This document shows positions 1-8,472 of a DNA stretch of 64,000 nt, piece after piece. Position numbers and translations under genes: made by a program. Origin of the DNA: Lederbergia citri (lineage in GTDB: Bacteria; Bacillota; Bacilli; Bacillales; Bacillaceae_C); assembly GCF_018343625.1 (NCBI RefSeq), contig NZ_JAGYPG010000003.1, forward strand, positions 374,993 to 438,992, read 5' to 3'. Position 1 is the stretch's first letter, and each line of letters opens with the position of its first letter. The notes below the pieces were generated by a model. The model had not been told where the DNA came from. It saw nothing but the letters and a program-made list of their open reading frames with translations, and did no database searches.

Positions 1-5
1 CGAAT

Positions 6-28
6 AAGGACAGCGAGATGCTGTCCTT
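6..28. terminator. Hairpin upstream of pheA
   Basis: Perfect 9-bp inverted repeat (arms 6-14 and 20-28, AAGGACAGC/GCTGTCCTT) with a 5-base loop, followed by a T-rich stretch. It probably ends the gene lying left of the window, so pheA starts its own transcript or is read through. Confidence 0.7.
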
Positions 29-95
29 TACTTTTATAGACAAACTGCATTATAATTTTTAGAATTCAACCAGATGCAGAAGGGGTATGTTTATT

Positions 96-920
96 TTGAA
101 AGTAGCTTATTTAGGACCAAAGGGGACTTTTTCAGAAGAAGCAGCGTTACGTTATTTTTCAACATCCGCCAGTGAAACGATTATGTATAGCACTATTTTT
201 GATGTTCTTGAAGCGGTTGACGAAGGGGAAGTCGATAAGGGGATTGTTCCAATTGAAAATGCGATTGAAGGAACGATCACCATGACGACTGACGGTTTAG
301 TTAATTATAATGTGTGGATTGAAGGAGAAGCCGTATTGCCTGTTAGGCTTCACTTGTTAACGGTAAAAGGGGCTAGATTAGAGGATATTAAAGAGATATG
401 GTCGATTCCTCCAGCGCTTGCACAATGTAGGATTTTCACGAAGGAAATGAAGGCTCAGACAAAACACTTTAGCAGTACCTCAAGGGCAGCGGAGGCACTA
501 GGTCAATCTGGGAGAATGGACGCGGGAGCAGTTGCGTCTGAATTGGCTGCAGAAATATTTGGTTTAGATATTGCAAAAAGAGATATTCACGATAACAATT
601 GTAACTCTACGAGATTCCTTGTTTTATCAAAAACACCTAACGGAAACATTCATGAAACCGATAAATCGATGCTTTTGATTACACCTACAGAAGATCGTCC
701 AGGCTTGCTTGCCATTATTTTAAATGTATTTTCTTCATTAAATATAAATCTTTCGTGGATTGAATCTCGCCCAACTAAGAAGAAGCTAGGTACTTACCGA
801 TTTTTCATCGAAGCCGCATTAGGGGTCCACGATGCTAATTTGAAAAAGGCTGTAACGATTCTTGAAGCATATGGACATGAAGTTAGGGTGCTAGGAAGTT
901 ATAAGACAACAAAATTATAA
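96..920 (+). CDS. pheA: Prephenate dehydratase
   Basis: Converts prephenate to phenylpyruvate in phenylalanine synthesis, in the cytoplasm. The N-terminal two thirds is a periplasmic-binding-like dehydratase domain: VAYLGPKGTFSE at the start, the PIENAIEGTI stretch, and NSTRFLVL, which carries the catalytic TRF motif. The last 75 or so residues form an ACT domain with the GLL and ESRPTKK motifs that bind phenylalanine for feedback inhibition. I prefer the TTG at 96 (MKVAYLG...) because the AGGGG ribosome site at 81-85 is 10 bases ahead of it; the ATG at 87 would sit almost on top of that site. Length of about 274 residues fits monofunctional Bacillus PheA. Confidence 0.95.
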   Translation: MKVAYLGPKGTFSEEAALRYFSTSASETIMYSTIFDVLEAVDEGEVDKGIVPIENAIEGTITMTTDGLVNYNVWIEGEAVLPVRLHLLTVKGARLEDIKEIWSIPPALAQCRIFTKEMKAQTKHFSSTSRAAEALGQSGRMDAGAVASELAAEIFGLDIAKRDIHDNNCNSTRFLVLSKTPNGNIHETDKSMLLITPTEDRPGLLAIILNVFSSLNINLSWIESRPTKKKLGTYRFFIEAALGVHDANLKKAVTILEAYGHEVRVLGSYKTTKL

Positions 921-937
921 TATCGAGGTGCTAACTT

Positions 938-1663
938 ATGAAAATAGAAGTATGGTCCGATTTTGTTTGTCCATTTTGTTATATTGGCAAACGCCGGTTA
1001 GAGGAGGCGTTATCAAAGTTTCCGCATCGCGATAAGGTGGAAGTTGTGTTTCGCAGTTTTGAACTCGATCCTAATTCCCCTAAAGAGCAAAATAAAAACA
1101 TCCACGAAGCACTTGCTGCCAAATATGGGGTAAGCGTAGAAGAAGCAAAACGAATGAATGAAGGAGTCGGAGAGCAGGCTAGAAGCGGAGGTCTTACATT
1201 TAATTTTGAAAAGATGGTTCCGACTAATACATTTGACGCTCACCGTTTAGCCCATTATGCCAAAACCGAAGGCAAGGATGCAGCGCTAACAGAAGTACTA
1301 CTTAAAGCGTATTTTACTGATTCCAAGAAACTAAGTGACAAAGACACTTTAGCCGATCTTGCAGAAACAGTTGGCCTTGATCGGGAAAAGACAATGTCAG
1401 TATTAAATGATGACGATGCTTTTGCAGATGATGTCCGTTTTGACGAAAGCACAGCGCAGCAAATTGGTGTGCGGGGAGTTCCATTTTTCGTCTTTAATCA
1501 AAAATATGCCATATCTGGTGCTCAACCTTCCGAGTCGTTTTTAGGTGCGCTAGAAAAAGTTTGGCAAGATGAAAATAGTGCTCCGATTCTTCAAGATCTA
1601 TCTGAAGATGCCAATGGAGCAAGCTGTGAAGATGGAAGTTGTGCGGTTCCAACAGATAAATAA
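938..1663 (+). CDS. DsbA family oxidoreductase, FrnE-like
   Basis: Thioredoxin-fold protein of 241 residues with the CPFC redox motif near residue 11 (SDFVCPFCYIGKRRLEEAL), the helical insertion of the DsbA/FrnE group, and the cis-proline loop GVRGVPFFVF near residue 185. There is no signal peptide, so it should act in the cytoplasm. The tail has two further cysteines (SCEDGSC), a feature of FrnE proteins, which have been linked to disulfide handling under oxidative stress in Deinococcus. An AGGTG ribosome site precedes the ATG. It follows pheA by 17 bp and is probably cotranscribed; it ends at a strong hairpin. The physiological substrate is unknown. Confidence 0.88.
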   Translation: MKIEVWSDFVCPFCYIGKRRLEEALSKFPHRDKVEVVFRSFELDPNSPKEQNKNIHEALAAKYGVSVEEAKRMNEGVGEQARSGGLTFNFEKMVPTNTFDAHRLAHYAKTEGKDAALTEVLLKAYFTDSKKLSDKDTLADLAETVGLDREKTMSVLNDDDAFADDVRFDESTAQQIGVRGVPFFVFNQKYAISGAQPSESFLGALEKVWQDENSAPILQDLSEDANGASCEDGSCAVPTDK

Positions 1664-1693
1664 AAATCCGATCTCTTAGGAGATCGGATTTTT
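1662..1693. terminator. Bidirectional terminator
   Basis: A 14-bp perfect stem (1662-1675 pairs with 1680-1693) with a 4-base loop and A-tract/T-tract flanks. It serves the FrnE-like gene from the left and the exporter gene from the right; it overlaps the last codons of both. Confidence 0.88.
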
Positions 1694-2143
1694 CCTTCGG
1701 GTTCGCAATCCTTTTATTATTTTCATTATAAACTGCACAAGTACCTCAGCAAAAACGAGCCCCATTGCGATTGCGCTTGCGATGATGAAGGCTTTCATAG
1801 CGAGTGGAATGGCTTTTGAATAATCATTGCTGACTACATGGCGCATTGCGTCGTAAGCTGTACCACCTGGTACGAGAGGTATAATGCCAGCTACGATAAA
1901 AACAATAATTGGAGTTCTATAGCGCTTTGCCATAATATGACCGATAATGGCAACGATGAAAGCACCGCTAAATGCAGCTTGAACCACGTCTATCCCTGAA
2001 TCAATCATCACGATATAGACAAACCATCCCGCCATTCCAGCTACACCACAATGAAATAACGCTTTCCGAGGAGCGTTAAAGATGATTCCGAAGCCGACGG
2101 CTGATATCATGGATAAAATTAAATGTGTTAAGAAATAAATCAT
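1676..2143 (-). CDS. Threonine/serine exporter, small ThrE_2-type subunit
   Basis: 155-residue membrane protein with about five hydrophobic helices. It matches the ThrE_2 (DUF3815, YjjB-like) half of the split threonine/serine exporter family: N-terminal SAVGFGIIFNAPRKAL, and a central VPGGTAYDAMR motif. In this family a small protein like this pairs with a larger ThrE half, which is the next gene upstream on the same strand, so the two likely form one exporter. Start is the ATG at 2143 with AAGGATG before it. The 128-bp gap to the upstream gene holds nothing I can recognise. Confidence 0.85.
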   Translation of the reverse strand: MIYFLTHLILSMISAVGFGIIFNAPRKALFHCGVAGMAGWFVYIVMIDSGIDVVQAAFSGAFIVAIIGHIMAKRYRTPIIVFIVAGIIPLVPGGTAYDAMRHVVSNDYSKAIPLAMKAFIIASAIAMGLVFAEVLVQFIMKIIKGLRTRRKNPIS

Positions 2144-2271
2144 GTCCTGACATCCTTTTACTTTAGTGTCCTGCTACAGCCGTTTGGGCTCGAGGTCATA
2201 AATCAGTGGCAAGTTAATAAGCGAACATTTTGCCTAAAACATATCCTATTGACAATCGCCTTCTGCTTTTC

Positions 2272-3030
2272 TTATAGCCATAATGAATATACAAATGCAA
2301 CGCCAGCACCAATCGCCAATGCCGTTAAAAAAGCTTCTGCTCCTTTTGATAATCCGGATACAAAGTGTCCCGCCATAAGATCGCGTATAGCGTTTGTTAT
2401 AAGTAAACCGGGAACTAGTGGCATAACCGATGCAATTACAATCAAATCAAGTTGCTTCCCCCAGCCATTATTTACTGCAAGCATCCCCAGTAATCCAATG
2501 ACAAATGATGCCGAAAACTCAGAAAAAAACTTTACTTTGGCATGAAAGTGTATGACTAAAAAGGTTGAAAACCCTATTCCTCCTACAAATATAGCAGGTA
2601 CATAATCAGCCCAAGTTCCTTTAAACATAATTAAAAAGCTACCGCTCGCAATGGCAGCTGCTACGATTTGAAGCCAAATAGGGAAAGCGAAATTTGCCTT
2701 TTCCAGGTCCTTAAGGGCTAGGAGAGCTTCGTTTGCATTCAATTTTCCTTCTGCGATACTCCTTGAGATATGATTGACTTTCGTAATTTTCTCCAAATCA
2801 GTCCCTCGTTCACTAATTCGTACAAATTGTGATGGATTTGAACCTTCTAAAGAAAATATAATTCCAGTCGGCGTCACAAAGCTTTGAGTTTCATTGAATC
2901 CGTATGACGCAGCCATTCTCATCATCGTATCCTCTACACGATACGTTTCAGCTCCACTTTTCATCAATATTTTACCTGCCAGAAGACAAGCATCGATTAA
3001 ATGTTGTTCATTTAAATGATTGTTGTTCAA
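2272..3030 (-). CDS. Threonine/serine exporter, large ThrE-type subunit
   Basis: 252 residues of the ThrE (DUF1212, YjjP-like) family. The N-terminal soluble part has the family signature (LLAGKILMKSGAETYRVEDT, then SFVTPTGIIFS) and the rest is five hydrophobic helices with MPLVPGLLITNAIRDL, the counterpart of the VPGGTAYDAMR motif in the partner. Predicted to export small hydroxylated amino acids with the downstream small subunit; the substrate is inferred from the family only. It is transcribed away from the YheE-like gene, and the 148-bp divergent region should hold both promoters. Confidence 0.87.
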   Translation of the reverse strand: MNNNHLNEQHLIDACLLAGKILMKSGAETYRVEDTMMRMAASYGFNETQSFVTPTGIIFSLEGSNPSQFVRISERGTDLEKITKVNHISRSIAEGKLNANEALLALKDLEKANFAFPIWLQIVAAAIASGSFLIMFKGTWADYVPAIFVGGIGFSTFLVIHFHAKVKFFSEFSASFVIGLLGMLAVNNGWGKQLDLIVIASVMPLVPGLLITNAIRDLMAGHFVSGLSKGAEAFLTALAIGAGVAFVYSLWL

Positions 3031-3202
3031 TTTATCAACTCCAAAGATTTTGCCAGAGTGTCTCTAATTGTATCATTTTTTAAATTGGTTTTCTTAATAC
3101 TACACCATCTATTTTTCCATTATAAATTTTATACGACTATGATTTTAAAAAAGGAACATAATTTAAAGGAAGGGCAACATGAAAAAAGATAGGAGGTTTA
3201 TC

Positions 3203-3418
3203 ATGTATGATGATTTTGAAGTAAAGCCAATGTTTGAAGGGCAATTTCATGAACGTCCTCAATTTAAGGTAACTATTCAAGGAAATGATTATCAAGGAAT
3301 TAGGCACGATGGTGAAATAAAATGGTTTCATCCTCATCCCCATAAAGTTTTTGAAGATCAACACGTAGAAGCAATAGAATCACAAGTGCATGAACAATTG
3401 GATAACATGGTGGAATGA
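3203..3418 (+). CDS. YheE-like small protein (DUF5342 type)
   Basis: 71-residue soluble protein, MYDDFEVKPMFEGQFHERP..., with QGNDYQGIRHDGEIKWFHPHP in the middle. This resembles small YheE/DUF5342 proteins of Bacillus, whose function is unknown. The ATG at 3203 is chosen because a TAGGAGG site lies 6 bases upstream; an in-frame ATG at 3179 lacks one. Monocistronic, ended by a strong terminator 3 bp after the stop. Confidence 0.8.
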   Translation: MYDDFEVKPMFEGQFHERPQFKVTIQGNDYQGIRHDGEIKWFHPHPHKVFEDQHVEAIESQVHEQLDNMVE

Positions 3419-3421
3419 CAT

Positions 3422-3457
3422 AAAAGGCATCCGACAAAAAATGATCGGATGCCTTTT
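3422..3457. terminator. Rho-independent terminator
   Basis: 13-bp perfect stem AAAAGGCATCCGA (3422-3434) with its complement (3445-3457), flanked by A and T runs. It closes the YheE-like gene and could also work for the urea transporter read from the other side. Confidence 0.88.
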
Positions 3458-3460
3458 ATT

Positions 3461-3535
3461 TATTACTCGGAGGCTCGCAGGATTCCGGATCAAGACATTG
3501 CGAAGTACATGGATGTACTAGTGCAGGCAAAGTGA
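3461..3535 (+). pseudogene. Possible short coding remnant
   Basis: The 120 bp between the terminator and the urea transporter stop contains a reading frame whose end looks protein-like (YYSEARRIPDQDIAKYMDVL, then VQAK and a TGA at 3533). There is no start codon or ribosome site of its own, and a different frame stays open after it. It also contains the perfect inverted repeat GTACAT-GG-ATGTAC at 3507-3520. I do not recognise a family. It may be a gene fragment or chance. Confidence 0.2.
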
Positions 3536-3577
3536 CAGAAAGTCGTTGCCTGAGTCTGGAGCAGGACGTTGCACTCT

Positions 3578-4525
3578 TCACAATCCAGGTAAAACTTTTC
3601 TTGCTCCCAAAATAATCCAAGTGCTAAGTACGAATGGCATGGTTAATGCTGGCAGGCCGTATGGTAATAGCCAAGTACTTACACTCGCTGTAAGAAGCAC
3701 TGTTAAAACAGCGGCTAAAATACCTGAAAAAAGTAGCTCGCCAAATGGTTTATGATTAGTATAAAATGCCCCCACTGCTAAAGAGGCTAAAATGGCATTG
3801 TAACCATAGAGACCTGAATATATTAACGAATGTTCTCCTCCAAGCCAGAACGAGACAAGTAAAGCAACTGTATTGCCTATTATTGTAAACAGGCCAAATT
3901 TCCACCCAGCTAAAAAAACAGCTATAAAAAGTAAAATACCCGAAAAAGGATTATCGAGAAAAAAGATTTGCTCGATGCCGCCAACTGCACCCTCAACCCA
4001 GTTTATTTCCCCTGCAGTATTTAATTCCCAACTTGATAAATTTTGAGGAACTAATGCTTTAGATAAATCAAAAGTTTTTAATCTATATGTAACGAGCAAC
4101 ATAAACCAGGTCAGAACAACAAAGGGAGCGGTTAGTACAGGGAGTTCCTTATTTTTCATAAAGTGCATCATAGTGGCTGTTAGAATCGCTGCAACAGCTG
4201 CTCCAAAAAGAGCAATAATCCAATGGTAGGGCCCGCTCATATATAACATTAAAGCTATCCCAGTCAGTACGGAGTTGTAACCGAAAAGACCTTGTTTTAC
4301 TTTAGCTTCATCCGCTCTTCCCAACTTGCCTACAAAAGTTCCTAATATAGATGATAATAGTGTGATAATACCTAACACAATAGATGCACATGATATGGCT
4401 ATCAATATAATGATCCCAGTTAAAACATTTTCTATTAAGATTACTTGTGAAATACCTTTCATGGAAGCGATAAGGAATTGAACGATATTTCCTTCTGTCC
4501 ATGAATTCCGATGATTCTTTGGCAT
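3578..4525 (-). CDS. Urea transporter, UT family
   Basis: 315-residue membrane protein with the internal duplication of the UT/Yut urea channel family. The paired motifs are FGYNSVLTGIAL near residue 82 and LYGYNAILASLAVG near residue 245, with LPVLTAPFV and LPALTMPFVLSTW at the end of each half. It should allow facilitated urea uptake, feeding the urease genes that start 180 bp away on the other strand. The ATG at 4525 has AAAGGGA 8 bases upstream. The divergent placement suggests shared regulation by nitrogen supply, though I saw no convincing TnrA or GlnR box. Confidence 0.92.
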   Translation of the reverse strand: MPKNHRNSWTEGNIVQFLIASMKGISQVILIENVLTGIIILIAISCASIVLGIITLLSSILGTFVGKLGRADEAKVKQGLFGYNSVLTGIALMLYMSGPYHWIIALFGAAVAAILTATMMHFMKNKELPVLTAPFVVLTWFMLLVTYRLKTFDLSKALVPQNLSSWELNTAGEINWVEGAVGGIEQIFFLDNPFSGILLFIAVFLAGWKFGLFTIIGNTVALLVSFWLGGEHSLIYSGLYGYNAILASLAVGAFYTNHKPFGELLFSGILAAVLTVLLTASVSTWLLPYGLPALTMPFVLSTWIILGARKVLPGL

Positions 4526-4707
4526 AATAACGTCCCTTTCCCTCTCGTCTTCTCTCTTTATTTAAATTTCCCATTAGATGTTGTTTAATCCCTATAAAAA
4601 TAGAATGCATTTTTATGATTAATTTTTTAAAAAGAGTAATTTTCATTTTTATGTAAATAATAATTGAAGTCGTTTGGTAAATGTTACATGAACAGGGAGG
4701 TTTTACA

Positions 4708-5010
4708 ATGCTTTTATCACCAAGAGAAATTGACAAGCTCATGATTGTCGTAGCTGCCGATTTGGCCAGAAGGAGGAAAGAGCGTGGTTTAAAATTAAAT
4801 TATCCTGAAGCAGTGGCATTAATTACACATGAGGTACTGGAAGGTGCAAGAGACGGTAAAACCGTTGCTGAGTTAATGGAATATGGGGGGACAATCCTAT
4901 CGAGTGAGGATGTTATGGAAGGTATCCCGGACATAATTGATGATATTCAAGTGGAAGCAACGTTTCCAGACGGTACAAAGCTTGTGACTGTACATAATCC
5001 GATACGATAA
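4708..5010 (+). CDS. ureA: Urease subunit gamma
   Basis: 100-residue structural subunit of the nickel urease. It opens with LSPREIDKLMIVVAADLARRR, matching the standard length and N terminus of UreA, and ends with VEATFPDGTKLVTVHNPI. The ATG at 4708 follows AGGGAGG by 7 bases; an upstream in-frame ATG at 4681 would add nine residues not found in the family. First gene of a seven-gene urease operon. The 5' region (4526-4707) is AT-rich and must hold the promoter, but no clear -35/-10 pair stands out. Confidence 0.97.
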   Translation: MLLSPREIDKLMIVVAADLARRRKERGLKLNYPEAVALITHEVLEGARDGKTVAELMEYGGTILSSEDVMEGIPDIIDDIQVEATFPDGTKLVTVHNPIR

Positions 5011-5030
5011 TGATTCAGGAGGCATAAAAC

Positions 5031-5354
5031 ATGCAACCAGGACAATTATTTTTAAAAGAAGAAGACATTTTTATCAATAAAGGCAAAGAGGTATTTAAAG
5101 TCTCTGTAAAGAATACTGGGGACCGACCTGTTCAGATAGGTTCTCATTTTCATTTTTATGAAGTAAATGAGGCCCTTCAATTTAATAGGGAAGAAACTCT
5201 AGGAAAACGTTTAAACGTTCCCGCTGGAGCTGCAGTAAGATTTGAACCCGGTGATGAAAAAGAAGTGGAATTAATTCGTTATGGTGGAGAACAAAAGGTT
5301 TATGGATTTAACAACAAAGTAGATGGGTCTGTAGAAAGAGGTGGCATTAAATGA
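5031..5354 (+). CDS. ureB: Urease subunit beta
   Basis: 107 residues, the UreB subunit that packs with UreA and UreC in the (ABC)3 urease trimer. Diagnostic stretches are GDRPVQIGSHFHFYEVN and RLNVPAGAAVRFEPG. The start codon lies 20 bp after ureA with an AGGAGG-like site; the stop overlaps the ureC start by four bases (ATGA), indicating translational coupling. Confidence 0.97.
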   Translation: MQPGQLFLKEEDIFINKGKEVFKVSVKNTGDRPVQIGSHFHFYEVNEALQFNREETLGKRLNVPAGAAVRFEPGDEKEVELIRYGGEQKVYGFNNKVDGSVERGGIK

Positions 5355-7060
5355 GTGAAATGTCTAGAAAGCAATATGCTCAAATGTATGGCCCTACTAC
5401 AGGTGATTCCATTCGTTTAGCAGATACAGATCTATTCATCCAAGTTGAGAAGGATTATACAACCTATGGGGAAGAGGTCGTATTCGGAGGCGGTAAGGTC
5501 ATTCGTGATGGTATGGGGCAAAACCCTTTGGTTACAAGGGGGGACGACATCCCAGATGTAGTCATTACGAATGCTGTTATCCTCGACTATACCGGGATTG
5601 TTAAAGCGGATATTGCCATTCGAGATGGAAAGATATTTAAGATTGGAAAAGCGGGTAATCCACTCGTAATGGACAATGTGGATATTGTAATTGGCGCATC
5701 TACAGAAATCATCGCTGGAGAAGGAATGATTGTAACTGCAGGTGGAATCGACACACATGTCCACTTTATTAATCCCACCCAAATCGAAACGGCTCCTGCA
5801 GCAGGGCTTACAACGTTAATTGGTGGCGGAACAGGTCCAGCTGCAGGATCAAAGGCAACAACGGTTACTCCTGGTGAATGGAATATTCACAGAATGCTCG
5901 AAGCATCTGAAGCTCTACCCATTAATGTTGGTTTTACAGGAAAGGGACAAGCCGCAACGGAAGAGCCGCTAGCTGAGCAAATCAGGGCAGGTGCTATAGG
6001 GTTAAAAGTCCATGAAGATTGGGGAGCTACACCGTCAGCACTTGACCACGCATTAAGGGTAGCTGACAAATATGACGTTCAGGTAGCACTTCATGCAGAC
6101 ACTTTGAACGAAAGTGGATTCATGGAAAATACAATGGCTGCGCTTAAAGACCGAGTCATTCATATGTATCATACCGAAGGTGCAGGGGGAGGACATGCTC
6201 CTGACTTAATTAAATCAGCTAGTTATATGAATGTCTTGCCGTCTTCGACCAATCCAACGATGCCATACACGATTAATACAGTGGATGAGCATTTGGATAT
6301 GTTAATGGTTTGTCACCATTTGAACCCTTCCATTCCAGAGGATTTGGCCTTTGCAGATTCACGTATCAGACGAGAAACGATTGCCGCAGAAGATATACTT
6401 CAAGATATGGGTGTGTTTAGTATGGTTAGTTCTGATGCACAGGCAATGGGGCGAATTGGCGAAGTGATTCTGCGCACATGGCAAGTGGCTGATAAAATGA
6501 AAAAACAAAGAGGGACGCTGGAAGGAGATAGCAAGCTTTCTGATAATAATCGTGCAAAGCGCTATGTGGCGAAATATACAATTAATCCTGCGATTACTCA
6601 TGGTATCTCCGAGTATGTCGGATCTGTAGAGGTAGGGAAAATTGCCGATCTTGTCATTTGGAACCCTGCGTTTTTCGGAGTTAAGCCTGAAATGGTATTA
6701 AAGAACGGATTTGTTGTTGAAAGCTTAATGGGAGACGCGAACGCTTCAATTCCTACTCCTCAACCAGTGATTTATCGGCCAATGTATGCTCAACTTGGGA
6801 AGGCATTGTCCAACAGCTCAATTACGTTTATTTCTCAAGTGGCTTTTGATAATAACGTTCCAGAAAAACTTGGTTTGAAAAAGATGGCTCTTCCTGTTCG
6901 GGGGATTCGAAAATTAACAAAAAAGGATATGAAACTTAATTCTGAAACACCTGATATAACGGTTGATCCACAAACATATGAAGTAAAAGTAAATGGAGAA
7001 TTAATTTATTGTGATCCTGTAGATATCGTTCCGATGGGTCAAAGATATTTCCTTTTCTGA
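5351..7060 (+). CDS. ureC: Urease subunit alpha (catalytic)
   Basis: 569 residues, full length. Hydrolyses urea to ammonia and carbamate at a di-nickel centre. All active-site residues are present at the usual places: His136 and His138 (DTHVHF), the carbamylated Lys219 and His221 (GLKVHEDWG), His248 (ALHADT), His274 (MYHTEGAGGGHAPD), the mobile flap with Cys321-His322 (VCHHLNPS) and Asp362 (SSDAQAMGR). The protein should be active once loaded by UreDEFG encoded downstream. Overlaps ureB by four bases. Confidence 0.98.
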   Translation: MSEMSRKQYAQMYGPTTGDSIRLADTDLFIQVEKDYTTYGEEVVFGGGKVIRDGMGQNPLVTRGDDIPDVVITNAVILDYTGIVKADIAIRDGKIFKIGKAGNPLVMDNVDIVIGASTEIIAGEGMIVTAGGIDTHVHFINPTQIETAPAAGLTTLIGGGTGPAAGSKATTVTPGEWNIHRMLEASEALPINVGFTGKGQAATEEPLAEQIRAGAIGLKVHEDWGATPSALDHALRVADKYDVQVALHADTLNESGFMENTMAALKDRVIHMYHTEGAGGGHAPDLIKSASYMNVLPSSTNPTMPYTINTVDEHLDMLMVCHHLNPSIPEDLAFADSRIRRETIAAEDILQDMGVFSMVSSDAQAMGRIGEVILRTWQVADKMKKQRGTLEGDSKLSDNNRAKRYVAKYTINPAITHGISEYVGSVEVGKIADLVIWNPAFFGVKPEMVLKNGFVVESLMGDANASIPTPQPVIYRPMYAQLGKALSNSSITFISQVAFDNNVPEKLGLKKMALPVRGIRKLTKKDMKLNSETPDITVDPQTYEVKVNGELIYCDPVDIVPMGQRYFLF

Positions 7061-7070
7061 GGTGAACATA

Positions 7071-7526
7071 TTGATAGTCGAACAAATCCTTACAAATATT
7101 GAAGATATGGAAAGAGCAGAAATTGAGAGGCGACATATAGAAAAGGTCTACCTAGAAAGTGCGAATTTAGTAAAGCGGATTCAAAGAGTAAAAACAGATC
7201 ACGGGAAAGAGATTGGCATCAGATTAAAGAATCCACGGGACCTCATTGCTGGTGATGTTCTTTATATGGATGATAAAAATTTAATAATGGTTGACGTACT
7301 GTCAGATGATCTGCTTGTTATCAGTCCTAGAAATATGTACGAGATGGGAAATATTGCTCACCAATTAGGGAATCGGCATCTTCCGGCACAATTCGAAGAT
7401 GATGTTATGCTCGTGCAATATGATTATCTTATTGAAGAATTACTTCAAGAGCTAAACATTCCTTTTAAGCGAGAAGAAAGAAAGGTAAGGCAGGCATTTC
7501 GCCATATAGGGCATAGCCATGGATGA
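7071..7526 (+). CDS. ureE: Urease accessory protein UreE (nickel chaperone)
   Basis: About 151 residues. Delivers nickel to the UreDFG complex. N-terminal substrate-like domain (IVEQILTNIEDM) and C-terminal metal domain with GNRHLPAQFEDD, which holds the conserved His of the dimer nickel site. The histidine tail is short (HIGHSHG), so it stores little nickel, unlike Klebsiella UreE. The TTG at 7071 is favoured: AGGTG at 7060-7064 lies 6 bases before it and the product then starts MIVEQIL like other UreE proteins. A GTG at 7062 is possible but overlaps that site. Its 3' end overlaps ureF by 8 bp. Confidence 0.93.
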   Translation: MIVEQILTNIEDMERAEIERRHIEKVYLESANLVKRIQRVKTDHGKEIGIRLKNPRDLIAGDVLYMDDKNLIMVDVLSDDLLVISPRNMYEMGNIAHQLGNRHLPAQFEDDVMLVQYDYLIEELLQELNIPFKREERKVRQAFRHIGHSHG

Positions 7527-8205
7527 AAATCTTCTCTCCTTATTTCAATTATGTGATTCAAATTTTCCGACCGGTGCATTTAGTCATTCATTTGGTCTTG
7601 AAACGTATATTCAGAATGATTATGTGAAGGATGAAAAGTCATTTCTAACATGGCTGGATGTGTACTTAAACGAGCAGCTCATCTATTGTGATGGGTTGGC
7701 TTGTAAATTAGTATATGAGGCCCTTCAAAAGGGAGATACAGAACAGGTTTGGAGAATGGATCGCTTAATAACTGTGCAAAATTTACCCCGGGAATCAAGG
7801 GAAGGAACACAAAGGATTGGGGATCGAATGTTAAAACTTGTCAAAGATTTATATCATATTCCGATTTTATTAGAATATGGAGAGCGTATCTCAAGGAAGC
7901 AATCTTTTGGGCACCCGTCCATCGTATTTACTGCCGCAGGGCATCATTTAGGAATTCCGCCTAAAACAACTACTTTGTTTTATTTATATTCTACTATTTT
8001 AACTCTAGTTCAAAATGCAGTGAGGGCAATACCGTTGGGACAAACATCAGGTCAGAAGATTATCAAGCAGTTTCATCAATTTTTAGTAGATGCTACTGAA
8101 AAAATTTCTATTTTGACAGAGGATGATTTTGGCATCGTTTCTCCTGGTCTTGAATTATCGCAAATGAATCATGAAAGAGTAAATGTCCGTATTTTTATGT
8201 CTTAA
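7519..8205 (+). CDS. ureF: Urease accessory protein UreF
   Basis: 228 residues, all helical UreF family: DSNFPTGAFSHSFGLETYIQ at the N terminus is the family hallmark. Acts with UreD and UreG as the GTPase-gating part of the nickel insertion complex. Its start overlaps the end of ureE. In most Bacillus urease operons ureG follows within a few bases; here the stop codon lies inside CTTAAA (8201-8206), immediately before an inserted repeat element, so the ureF-ureG gap is 267 bp. Confidence 0.95.
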   Translation: MDENLLSLFQLCDSNFPTGAFSHSFGLETYIQNDYVKDEKSFLTWLDVYLNEQLIYCDGLACKLVYEALQKGDTEQVWRMDRLITVQNLPRESREGTQRIGDRMLKLVKDLYHIPILLEYGERISRKQSFGHPSIVFTAAGHHLGIPPKTTTLFYLYSTILTLVQNAVRAIPLGQTSGQKIIKQFHQFLVDATEKISILTEDDFGIVSPGLELSQMNHERVNVRIFMS

Positions 8206-8206
8206 A

Positions 8207-8443
8207 GAGGATGGTCAAAAAGTCCGGTAAAAATGACACTTCGAATTTCTGCGTTGGCTTGTTTCTCTGCTCCTTGGAAAAGAAAACCACTTTTCCTGCG
8301 TGCGATGTGGATTCAGGGAAGCATTCCTTCTGCTCATGTAACTGGATAGGATTTTTTGCTAAAATCGCCTACATCCTGTCGGCAACGCAGAAATCAGCGC
8401 TTTTAGCCGACTTGGTCCTTTTTATCCTACTTTTTGAACACTC
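8207..8443. mobile_element. MITE-like palindromic element between ureF and ureG
   Basis: About 237 bp with imperfect terminal inverted repeats. The left end has GGTCAAAAAGTCCGG, then TAAAAA and ATTTCTGCGTTG; the right end, on the other strand, reads GTTCAAAAAGTAGG, TAAAAA and GATTTCTGCGTTG. The sequence CTTAAA flanks both sides (8201-8206 and 8445-8450) and may be a target duplication; the left copy contains the ureF stop codon. There is no transposase. An open frame of 82 codons inside is not gene-like. The element could fold into a long hairpin and lower expression of ureG and ureD, or carry a promoter. Confidence 0.65.
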
Positions 8444-8472
8444 ACTTAAAATTGTTTGAAGGAAGTGTTTGC

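Noticed and set aside
4640..4700. TnrA/GlnR-like box before ureA (TGTAAATAATAATTGA)
   Set aside because: Only the left half fits; the right half lacks the TNACA end of the consensus.
8211..8459. Open frame of 82 codons between ureF and ureG
   Set aside because: It lies wholly in the palindromic inserted element, has no ribosome site and shows no family likeness.
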